A DNA stretch of 11,548 nt, taken from Pseudomonadota bacterium. GTDB lineage: Bacteria; Pseudomonadota; Zetaproteobacteria; Mariprofundales; Mariprofundaceae. The first letter of the stretch is position 1, and every line of letters starts with the position of its first letter. A program made the position numbers and the translations under genes. Positions 1 to 4,499 of this stretch are shown here, one piece after another. The notes beneath the pieces were generated by a model, which ran no database searches, was not told the origin of the DNA, and saw only the letters and a program-made list of their open reading frames with translations. The DNA is taken from contig NVTQ01000001.1 in the NCBI GenBank assembly GCA_002401635.1, positions 39,693-51,240 of the forward strand, given 5' to 3'.

Positions 1-929
1 TGGGATATGCTTCAGCTTCTCGTTCTGCAGATGGTGGAGCAAAGGCTTTTAAACAAGCAACTAAATTCTTAGTTGGTAACATGCTTCGTTCTGTTACTAA
101 AAAATTAGAAATCGAACTTCTTTATGGAGATATTGGTTATGCTGCAGTTGGTAGTGTTGCTGGTACGGTTCTTACTATTGATGCTAAAGAATGGGCTCCT
201 GGAATTTGGGCCGGTGCAGAGGATATGCCTATCGAAATCCGTTCTGCCGATGGTACTGTTTCTCGTGGTGAGACTTCAGTAACTGCTGTTGATTTTGACG
301 CACAAACAATTACTATGTCATCTTCTTTATCTGGAGTTATTGCTACTGATATTATATGGCATAAAGGTGCTTATGGAAACGAATTTGCAGGTATCCATAA
401 AATCATCACTAATACTGGAAATCTTTTTGGTATTAATGCTACAGAGTACACTCTTTGGAGAGGAAACGAATACAGCGCAAGTAATGCTGCTCTTTCCTTC
501 AATAAGCTTCAAGACGCAATCGCTCGTGCAGTAGAAAAAGGCTTAGACAGTGATGTTTATGTTGTAGTCAACCCTAGAACATGGGCTGATCTTCTTAACG
601 ATCAAGCTGCCCTTCGTAGATACGATAGTTCTTATGGTTCTTCTAAAACTGAGAATGGTGCCCGCACTATCCAGTTTCATGGACAAAATGGTATGATTGA
701 AATCGTTCCTTCTATTTACTGTAAACAAGGTTATTCTTATGTTATCAGTTTAGACGAAATGGTTCGTATCGGTTCTACAGATGTAACATTCCGTAGACCA
801 GGTAAAGGCGATGAGTTCTTTAGAGATCTTGAGAATTCAGCAGGCTATGAGCTAAGAGCGTATACAGATCAAGCATTGTTCTGTCATGCTCCTGGACGTA
901 ACGTACTAATCCGTGATATTGTAAACTAA
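1..929 (+). CDS. Major capsid protein, 5'-truncated by window edge
   Basis: The reading frame is open from the first full codon (base 3) to the TAA at 927-929, so the true start lies upstream; the ATG at 81 is internal, because coding-like sequence in the same frame precedes it. About 308 residues are visible. Recognition rests on overall similarity to tailed-phage coat proteins: a 'NMLRSVTKKLEIELLYG' helix, a central 'AYGNEFAGIHKI' and 'LFGI' stretch, then 'NPRTWADLLNDQAALRRYD' and a C-terminal 'RIGSTDVTFRRP' followed by 'GYELRAYTDQALF'. By family it would form the icosahedral shell; an HK97-type fold is inferred, not shown. Arginine codons are mostly CGT (10 CGT and 1 CGC against 6 AGA), unlike the AGA-dominated neighbours, as expected for a very highly expressed gene. 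An intrinsic terminator follows. Exact capsid family is not certain. Confidence 0.85.
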   Translation, partial: GYASASRSADGGAKAFKQATKFLVGNMLRSVTKKLEIELLYGDIGYAAVGSVAGTVLTIDAKEWAPGIWAGAEDMPIEIRSADGTVSRGETSVTAVDFDAQTITMSSSLSGVIATDIIWHKGAYGNEFAGIHKIITNTGNLFGINATEYTLWRGNEYSASNAALSFNKLQDAIARAVEKGLDSDVYVVVNPRTWADLLNDQAALRRYDSSYGSSKTENGARTIQFHGQNGMIEIVPSIYCKQGYSYVISLDEMVRIGSTDVTFRRPGKGDEFFRDLENSAGYELRAYTDQALFCHAPGRNVLIRDIVN

Positions 930-957
930 TAGCAATATTAAATATTTATAATGATTC

Positions 958-985
958 AAGGGGAGCTATCAAGCTCCCTTTTTTT
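958..985 (+). terminator. Rho-independent terminator after the capsid gene
   Basis: A perfect 7-bp stem GGGAGCT (961-967) / AGCTCCC (972-978) with a four-base loop ATCA is followed by seven T residues (979-985). Flanking A residues at 958-959 can extend the stem into the T run. It lies about 30 bases after the capsid stop codon and would end the capsid transcript before the accessory block. The reverse strand lacks a T tract next to the stem, so it should act only rightward. Confidence 0.9.
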
Positions 986-1029
986 ATATAAAAGACACAA
1001 TATATAGATACAAAAAGACAGTAAAGTAC

Positions 1030-1058
1030 TTGACAGCCCTTAGACGATATGTTATACT
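1030..1058 (+). promoter_or_regulatory. Near-consensus sigma70 promoter, leaderless for the GIY-YIG gene
   Basis: TTGACA (1030-1035), a 17-bp spacer and TATACT (1053-1058) give a perfect -35 and a 5/6 match at -10 with ideal spacing. Counting the last -10 base as -7 puts +1 at 1065, which is the A of the downstream ATG. There is no Shine-Dalgarno sequence before that ATG. The promoter follows the capsid terminator and would give the endonuclease gene its own host-type transcription. Confidence 0.8.
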
Positions 1059-1064
1059 ATTAGT

Positions 1065-1835
1065 ATGGAAAAGGCTTTTATTTATAAAATTACTAATTTA
1101 AAAAATAACAAGAGCTATATAGGATCTACTGTAAAAACTAAAGTAGAGTATAGGTGGAATCAACATAAATCTGATGCTAAAAAGGGAAAAGGTTTCAGAC
1201 TACATAAATCTATGAGAAAATATGGATTAGATAGTTTTAAATTTGAAGTTATATTTATAGTTACTAATCTGTCCTATATAGACGAAATAGAAGACTACTT
1301 TATAAAAATATATAATTGTATAGGATCTAAAGGTTATAATACTATGGGAGTTTCTTTTGGTAATAGACAGCATATAAAAGCTTCTATGAGAAAAGAGTGG
1401 TCAGATCCTACAAAAAGACGAAAAAGAATACTAGCTATGATAGAAGGGTCTAGATCTAGGTTTAAACCAGTTACTTCTGTATGTATTAATAGTGGTAAAA
1501 TATATAAATACGAAAGTGTGCATAGTGCTAATAGAGATGGATTTTCTTTTTCTAGTATATATAATTGTTTAAATAACAAAGCTAAAACAGGTCAAAAAAG
1601 ATGCTGGTTTTACGACAAAGGAGAGCCAGATACTTTTTTTATTAAAAACACTCTTCATAAAATAAAAAAGTTTCATAAGGAAAGAATAGTTCCTTTTTAT
1701 GGACAAAACAAAGATTCTATTATAAAGTTTAATTTTTCAAAAGAGCTAAAACATACCATCTTTGAATGGAAAGGCGTACATAGGTCTATAAAAGAAGGTA
1801 GGATGTATAAAGGTTTTAGGTGGTTTTGGAAATGA
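1065..1835 (+). CDS. GIY-YIG homing endonuclease with NUMOD-like DNA-binding tail
   Basis: This 256-aa protein has an N-terminal GIY-YIG nuclease domain (about residues 4-95). The signature appears as F5-I6-Y7 and Y18-I19-G20, followed by a candidate catalytic Arg30, 'LHKSMRKYG' (46-54) and a candidate metal-binding Glu76 just before 'DYFIKIYN', closing with 'GYN'. These line up with R27 and E75 of the T4 intron endonuclease I-TevI. Residues 99-125 ('GNRQHIKASMRKEWSDP' and following) resemble a NUMOD3 segment. Residues 134-184, with 'YESVHSANRDGFSFSSI' and 'CWFYD', resemble a NUMOD1 helix-turn-helix repeat. The last 30 residues ('GRMYKGFRWFWK') look like a second, degenerate copy. Such enzymes nick or cut a specific site to spread their own gene. 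It appears free-standing: the capsid frame before it is closed normally. The start is fixed by the need for the FIY motif; no earlier start exists before an in-frame stop. Confidence 0.9.
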   Translation: MEKAFIYKITNLKNNKSYIGSTVKTKVEYRWNQHKSDAKKGKGFRLHKSMRKYGLDSFKFEVIFIVTNLSYIDEIEDYFIKIYNCIGSKGYNTMGVSFGNRQHIKASMRKEWSDPTKRRKRILAMIEGSRSRFKPVTSVCINSGKIYKYESVHSANRDGFSFSSIYNCLNNKAKTGQKRCWFYDKGEPDTFFIKNTLHKIKKFHKERIVPFYGQNKDSIIKFNFSKELKHTIFEWKGVHRSIKEGRMYKGFRWFWK

Positions 1836-1849
1836 TTTATTTAAGAAAC

Positions 1850-2203
1850 TTATCCTTTTAATATAACTTCGTATACTGGCTTACCTAGCTTTTCCATTTC
1901 TTTTTTCATACTAGCAGATCCTCTGCTAACTCCATCCCATATTAACAATAAAGCAGTTCCATATTCAGCCATTTGCTTATTTCTAATAGGACCAGCAGCT
2001 CTACCATGTTCTTTCCACTTTGCAGGAAACTCTATTACTTTTATATCCTTAATATTGGCAAACTGTTTTCCTAGAGCGTCTATACCAGATGCCATTCCAC
2101 AAACTACTTCATCAGGACATATATTATGTAGCCCCAATACACTAATAACAATCCCAACTGATAAATTAAGGTCTCTACCTCCTGCTATTATTAACTTAGT
2201 CAT
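1850..2203 (-). CDS. SLOG-superfamily (DUF2493/YspA-like) nucleotide-binding protein
   Basis: The 117-aa protein matches the DUF2493 branch of the SLOG (Rossmann-like) superfamily over its whole length. Visible landmarks are 'IIAGGRD' (5-11), the glycine-rich 'CGMASGIDALGKQFA' (35-49), 'FPAKW' (59-63), 'GRAAGPIRNKQMA' (67-79) and 'WDGVSRGSA' (89-97). SLOG domains bind nucleotides or nucleotide-derived ligands; the ligand and role of phage DUF2493 proteins are not established. It is the last gene of the leftward set and overlaps the upstream gene by 8 nt, with GGAG (2211-2214) seven bases before its ATG. It converges on the GIY-YIG gene with only 14 bases between stop codons, and I see no terminator there. 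A role in sensing or sequestering a signalling nucleotide is possible but purely inferential. Confidence 0.82.
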   Translation of the reverse strand: MTKLIIAGGRDLNLSVGIVISVLGLHNICPDEVVCGMASGIDALGKQFANIKDIKVIEFPAKWKEHGRAAGPIRNKQMAEYGTALLLIWDGVSRGSASMKKEMEKLGKPVYEVILKG

Positions 2204-2510
2204 ATATCATCTCCAAATCCACAACCTCAACAACAAAGCCTCTCTCCAACAAATCACTACATATATTAATCATATCATCATCAGTCTTACAATACTCTGC
2301 AACATCTGGATGATCTTTATCTACAGGACTAGAATATCCTATAATACAATATTTAATCCTCTCCTTAGCTTTTTCTAAGTCTTCAAGAACAGCACCCCCT
2401 CCCTCAGTCCAAGGTCCCAAACAGTCAAGCACCAAACTCAACTCTTCTTCAGATAACTCTTCAAGAAAATGTAATAACTTTTTTAATTGTCTAGGAGTTT
2501 CATTTGTCAT
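2196..2510 (-). CDS. Hypothetical acidic protein, 104 aa
   Basis: I do not recognise a family. The protein is acidic and looks soluble, with no membrane segment or signal peptide. Residues 6-30 ('RQLKKLLHFLEELSEEELS') form a likely helical hairpin. 'LGPWTEGGGAVLEDLEKAKERI' (31-52) suggests a glycine turn into a helix, and 'GFVVEVVDLEMIYD' at the end is strand-like. It overlaps the upstream membrane protein gene by 11 nt and the downstream SLOG gene by 8 nt. This supports it being a genuine, translationally coupled member of the leftward operon rather than a chance frame. The purine-rich run AGAGAGAA upstream of the ATG is a weak ribosome-binding candidate. Confidence 0.7.
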   Translation of the reverse strand: MTNETPRQLKKLLHFLEELSEEELSLVLDCLGPWTEGGGAVLEDLEKAKERIKYCIIGYSSPVDKDHPDVAEYCKTDDDMINICSDLLERGFVVEVVDLEMIYD

Positions 2511-2703
2511 TCTTATTTCTCTCTAGTATTAAGTTCCTAGCTTCTACAGATAATTTATTATCCATACAAATACGTGTTTTATTTTTAAATTCAACTAAAC
2601 TTTTTCCTTTACCACATTCGCTACTATTTATAATTATAAATTGAATACTGCATAAATTAAGAATAAGGGAGGCTCCTAAAGTAACTAAACAACTAATCAT
2701 CAT
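2500..2703 (-). CDS. Small membrane protein, 67 aa, with one N-terminal transmembrane segment
   Basis: Residues 3-26 are hydrophobic ('ISCLVTLGASLILNLCSIQF' and following) and would form a membrane anchor or uncleaved signal. The remaining ~40 residues are basic and hydrophilic, with C30 and C46 that could form a disulfide if exported. No clean lipobox is visible: the residue before C18 is Leu. The gene starts at tandem ATG codons. The first (2703) has AGGAG (2710-2714) six bases upstream and overlaps the M15 peptidase stop by 4 nt (ATGA arrangement). Its place directly after a secreted peptidase suggests a lysis or envelope role, for example holin- or spanin-like, but nothing in the sequence proves this. 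Confidence 0.65.
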   Translation of the reverse strand: MMISCLVTLGASLILNLCSIQFIIINSSECGKGKSLVEFKNKTRICMDNKLSVEARNLILERNKNDK

Positions 2704-3137
2704 TTCTTTCTCCTAAATTGAATATGTATATGAGGTCCTAATCCGACATCATGATAAATAGCCGTAATTTTATATATGTTATTTCCAAATATATTAAATA
2801 AGTCAGTAATATCTTTTTTTAATATCTTTACTTGTTCTACAGATAAATCATTTGTTCTAATATCTACTGCATCCCATAACTCATGAGGAGATACTTTCTT
2901 ATTATTTCCATATATATCTTTTTGTTCTTTCTTTGTTCTAAAAACCTCAGTAATATACAAACTGGTTCTTCCAGATATAGTATATAAAGCATCTATTTTT
3001 CCTAATACATTAGTTAATGTCTTATTTTTAGTTTCTAATTTTCTATACTCTTTTTCTATTCTCTCAGTCTTAAAACTAATAGCATTTACTGAAAAACTGA
3101 ACAAAATCAATAACATACTAAGAATTATTTTCTTCAA
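2700..3137 (-). CDS. Secreted M15-type zinc peptidase, TTG start
   Basis: From the TTG at 3137 the product is 145 aa. It has a classical signal peptide (M1-K2-K3, hydrophobic 4-16, likely cleavage after V17-N18-A19). The mature part carries the M15 (D,D-/L,D-carboxypeptidase-like) pattern: 'ITEVFRTKKEQ' (62-72), 'SPHELWDAVDIR' (83-94) with probable zinc ligands H85 and D92, and 'GPHIHIQF' (134-141) with H138 (or H136) as third ligand. An acidic residue three positions before the last His, usual in the family as catalytic base, is not obvious, so activity is uncertain. The TTG is chosen because AGGAGG (3143-3148) lies exactly five bases upstream and because a start at 3191 would add 18 residues that bury the signal peptide. 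By family it would cleave peptidoglycan stem peptides in the periplasm or wall. It overlaps the gene before it by 20 nt. Confidence 0.78.
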   Translation of the reverse strand: MKKIILSMLLILFSFSVNAISFKTERIEKEYRKLETKNKTLTNVLGKIDALYTISGRTSLYITEVFRTKKEQKDIYGNNKKVSPHELWDAVDIRTNDLSVEQVKILKKDITDLFNIFGNNIYKITAIYHDVGLGPHIHIQFRRKK

Positions 3138-3327
3138 ACTGACCTCCTGGCAACATTTTACATGTCTCACATACCATGTATTCGTTCTCATCTCCTAAGT
3201 TCTTATATGTCCATGTATGAGGAGGACATAAAGGTTTCTTAGAAGGATTGTCTCTTAAAACAGACATAGACACTTTAGGACGAAAAAATAGAAAAAATCC
3301 TATTAACAATAGTATAAATATAATCAT
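3118..3327 (-). CDS. Membrane-anchored small protein with Cys/His zinc-ribbon-like motif
   Basis: The 69-aa product begins with a transmembrane segment ('MIIFILLLIGFFLFF', 1-15) followed by 'RPK'. A hydrophilic domain follows containing C34-P-P-H37 and C53-E-T-C56, spaced like a small zinc ribbon ('CPPHTW' ... 'MVCETCKMLPGG'). Positive residues just after the segment favour a cytoplasmic C-terminus, where zinc binding would be plausible. Function is unknown. A GTG codon at 3342 is in frame but lies inside the promoter spacer, upstream of the predicted transcript start, so the ATG at 3327 is preferred. That ATG is five bases after the -10 box and has no Shine-Dalgarno. It is the first gene of the leftward operon. 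Confidence 0.68.
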   Translation of the reverse strand: MIIFILLLIGFFLFFRPKVSMSVLRDNPSKKPLCPPHTWTYKNLGDENEYMVCETCKMLPGGQFEENNS

Positions 3328-3332
3328 AGCCC

Positions 3333-3361
3333 ATAATACCACATTCTATCTGTATTGTCAA
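3333..3361 (-). promoter_or_regulatory. Near-consensus sigma70 promoter for the leftward operon, leaderless
   Basis: Read leftward, TTGACA (3361-3356), a 17-bp spacer and TATTAT (3338-3333) form a perfect -35 and a 5/6 -10. The expected transcription start is around 3326-3327, on the ATG of the first gene, so the mRNA would be leaderless or carry at most a base or two. The -35 hexamer sits in TTGTCAA, which also reads as TTGTCA on the plus strand, so a weak divergent rightward promoter could share it. Confidence 0.8.
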
Positions 3362-3364
3362 GCG

Positions 3365-3380
3365 TTTAACAAGTATATAT
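3365..3380 (+). repeat. 16-nt repeated leader element, copy 1
   Basis: TTTAACAAGTATATAT lies directly before the AGGAGG of the HNH endonuclease gene and recurs exactly at 10798-10813 before another gene's ribosome-binding site. Its AT-rich TATATAT core could serve as a promoter -10 region or as an unstructured translation leader. No further copies were found by eye. Confidence 0.6.
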
Positions 3381-3394
3381 AGGAGGTCTTTTTG
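3381..3394 (+). promoter_or_regulatory. Strong ribosome-binding site that selects a TTG start
   Basis: AGGAGG (3381-3386) is separated by five bases from TTG (3392-3394). The first in-frame ATG (3443) would delete the first CxxC pair of the HNH protein and has no comparable site, so the TTG is the likely start. The minus-strand M15 gene uses the same AGGAGG, five-base, TTG geometry. Confidence 0.75.
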
Positions 3395-4012
3395 ACCAAA
3401 CACCCATATATTAGAGGAAATTGTAAGAGTTGTGAAGATACTATGTCTCAGAGATGGTATTATAGTAAATCTGTATGTAGAAAGTGTCATAGAAGAGACC
3501 TAAAAAACACTCCTAAAGTACTATCAGAAAGAGCAATTAAATTAGAGCTTAAGAAAAATCCTATGTGCTGGGATTGTAGTAGTGTTAACAGTTCTAGATG
3601 GTATAAAAACCATACTCAATGCTCCTCTTGTCAAAAATCAGAATACATTAAAAAGAACTATGAGAAGATAAAAGATTACTCTAAAAAATGGAGGATAGCT
3701 AATAAAGCTTCTATTTGTTTATATAAAAAAGAGTATAGAGATAAAACAGGGTACCATAGATTTGCTCAAGCAAAAAGAAATGCTATTTTAAAAAATGCTA
3801 TGCCTTCTTGGGTAGACACTGTTGCCCTTAAAACCATATATAAAAACTGTCCTAAAGGTTATTCTGTAGACCATATAATACCTTTAAAGTCAGATATAGT
3901 TTGTGGGTTACATGTACCTTGTAATTTACAATATTTAACTATTAGTGAAAATTCATTTAAATGGAACAAGTTTGATTTAACTTATGAAAATAAAGGTTAT
4001 AAATGTCAATAA
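3392..4012 (+). CDS. HNH endonuclease with duplicated zinc-binding module
   Basis: The 206-aa protein begins with two copies of the pattern C-x2-C-x6-R-W-Y-x5-C-x2-C, at C11/C14...C29/C32 and C59/C62...C77/C80, with identical spacing. A basic helical linker (about 81-130, 'NYEKIKDYSKKWR') follows. The C-terminal HNH nuclease motif starts at 'YSVDHIIPL' (157-165): D160-H161, H174, N178 and N187, ending 'SFKWNKF'. HNH enzymes of this kind are phage homing or nicking endonucleases; the Cys modules probably bind zinc and DNA. It opens the rightward structural transcript. Its stop overlaps the start of the next gene by 10 nt, and the ribosome-binding site of that gene is inside its coding sequence. 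The gene is intact. The target site is unknown. Confidence 0.85.
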   Translation: MTKHPYIRGNCKSCEDTMSQRWYYSKSVCRKCHRRDLKNTPKVLSERAIKLELKKNPMCWDCSSVNSSRWYKNHTQCSSCQKSEYIKKNYEKIKDYSKKWRIANKASICLYKKEYRDKTGYHRFAQAKRNAILKNAMPSWVDTVALKTIYKNCPKGYSVDHIIPLKSDIVCGLHVPCNLQYLTISENSFKWNKFDLTYENKGYKCQ

Positions 4013-4488
4013 CAGTTGTAATTAATAACACGAGTTTTAAGATCCCTTCTCCAGGAGAAGATCCAGGTTGGGGAGATGATACTACCGCCTATTTAGTAGA
4101 AGTGTCTAAAGTACTAAATTCACTTTTAGGACCTGGAGACTTACTAGAGACTACGTTTAACGTAGCAAATGATATCTCTGTTGCTGAAGATATTGTAGGT
4201 TTAGCATTTGATACTGGGACAGTTAGAGCAGTTATTATAGAATACTCTTCTTATAGAGTGTCTGATGCAAATCCTAGTGGAAATGCTGAAACGGGCGTAC
4301 TTATGATGATTTATGACAATTCTGCTTCTGCAGGAAATAAATGGTTATTAGTACAAGACTCTTCGGAAGATTCAGGTATTACTTTTTCCGTAACAGATGT
4401 TGGTCAATTCCAATATACTTCTACAGACATAGATTCAACAAATTATTCAGGGGTTCTTAAGTTTAAAGCCAGAACCCTCTCACAATAA
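4003..4488 (+). CDS. Tail-fibre tip-like structural protein, 161 aa
   Basis: Residues 47-161 match the C-terminal domain (about 511-618) of the 618-aa fibre protein encoded at 8054-9910. Examples are 'TGTVRAVIIEYSSYR' against 'NGVTRGAVVEYTIVI' and 'GQFQYTSTD...GVLKFKARTLSQ' against 'GQVRYTSST...GEIKFRVITLSI'. This looks like a beta-rich distal fibre domain. Residues 1-46 contain 'PGWGDDTTAYLVEVSKVLNSL', a short helix that could serve for attachment or trimerisation. The protein therefore appears to be a free-standing tip or accessory subunit. Start: ATG with AAAGG (3992-3996) six bases upstream, inside the HNH gene. It precedes the large fibre gene by 11 bases. Role inferred from homology within the window only. 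Confidence 0.72.
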   Translation: MSITVVINNTSFKIPSPGEDPGWGDDTTAYLVEVSKVLNSLLGPGDLLETTFNVANDISVAEDIVGLAFDTGTVRAVIIEYSSYRVSDANPSGNAETGVLMMIYDNSASAGNKWLLVQDSSEDSGITFSVTDVGQFQYTSTDIDSTNYSGVLKFKARTLSQ

Positions 4489-4499
4489 AAGGGTAAAAA

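Noticed and set aside
1334..1579. Minus-strand 81-codon open frame inside the GIY-YIG gene
   Set aside because: It is antisense to the NUMOD-like coding region, with no plausible start signal.
1836..1849. Bidirectional terminator between the convergent GIY-YIG and SLOG genes
   Set aside because: The 14-base gap and its flanks show no stable inverted repeat.
2055..2378. Plus-strand 107-codon open frame
   Set aside because: It is antisense to the well-supported SLOG gene and its upstream neighbour, the translation is low-quality (Ile/Asn/Thr-rich), and it has no ribosome-binding site.
3138..3191. ATG start at 3191 for the M15 peptidase
   Set aside because: It would place 18 polar residues before a clear signal peptide and has a weaker upstream site than the TTG at 3137, which follows AGGAGG by five bases.
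3313..3320. TATAAATA resembling a T4 late promoter
   Set aside because: The same octamer or its complement also occurs within coding sequence and near 943-950 in this AT-rich DNA, without consistent placement upstream of genes.
3328..3342. GTG start at 3342 for the first leftward gene
   Set aside because: It lies in the spacer and -10 region of the strong minus-strand promoter, upstream of the predicted transcript start, and has no ribosome-binding site. The ATG at 3327 begins the membrane segment directly.
3980..4009. Minus-strand TTGACA (4009-4004) as a promoter antisense to the HNH gene
   Set aside because: At 17-bp spacing the -10 would be CATAAG, lacking the key final T, and no gene lies in the right position downstream.
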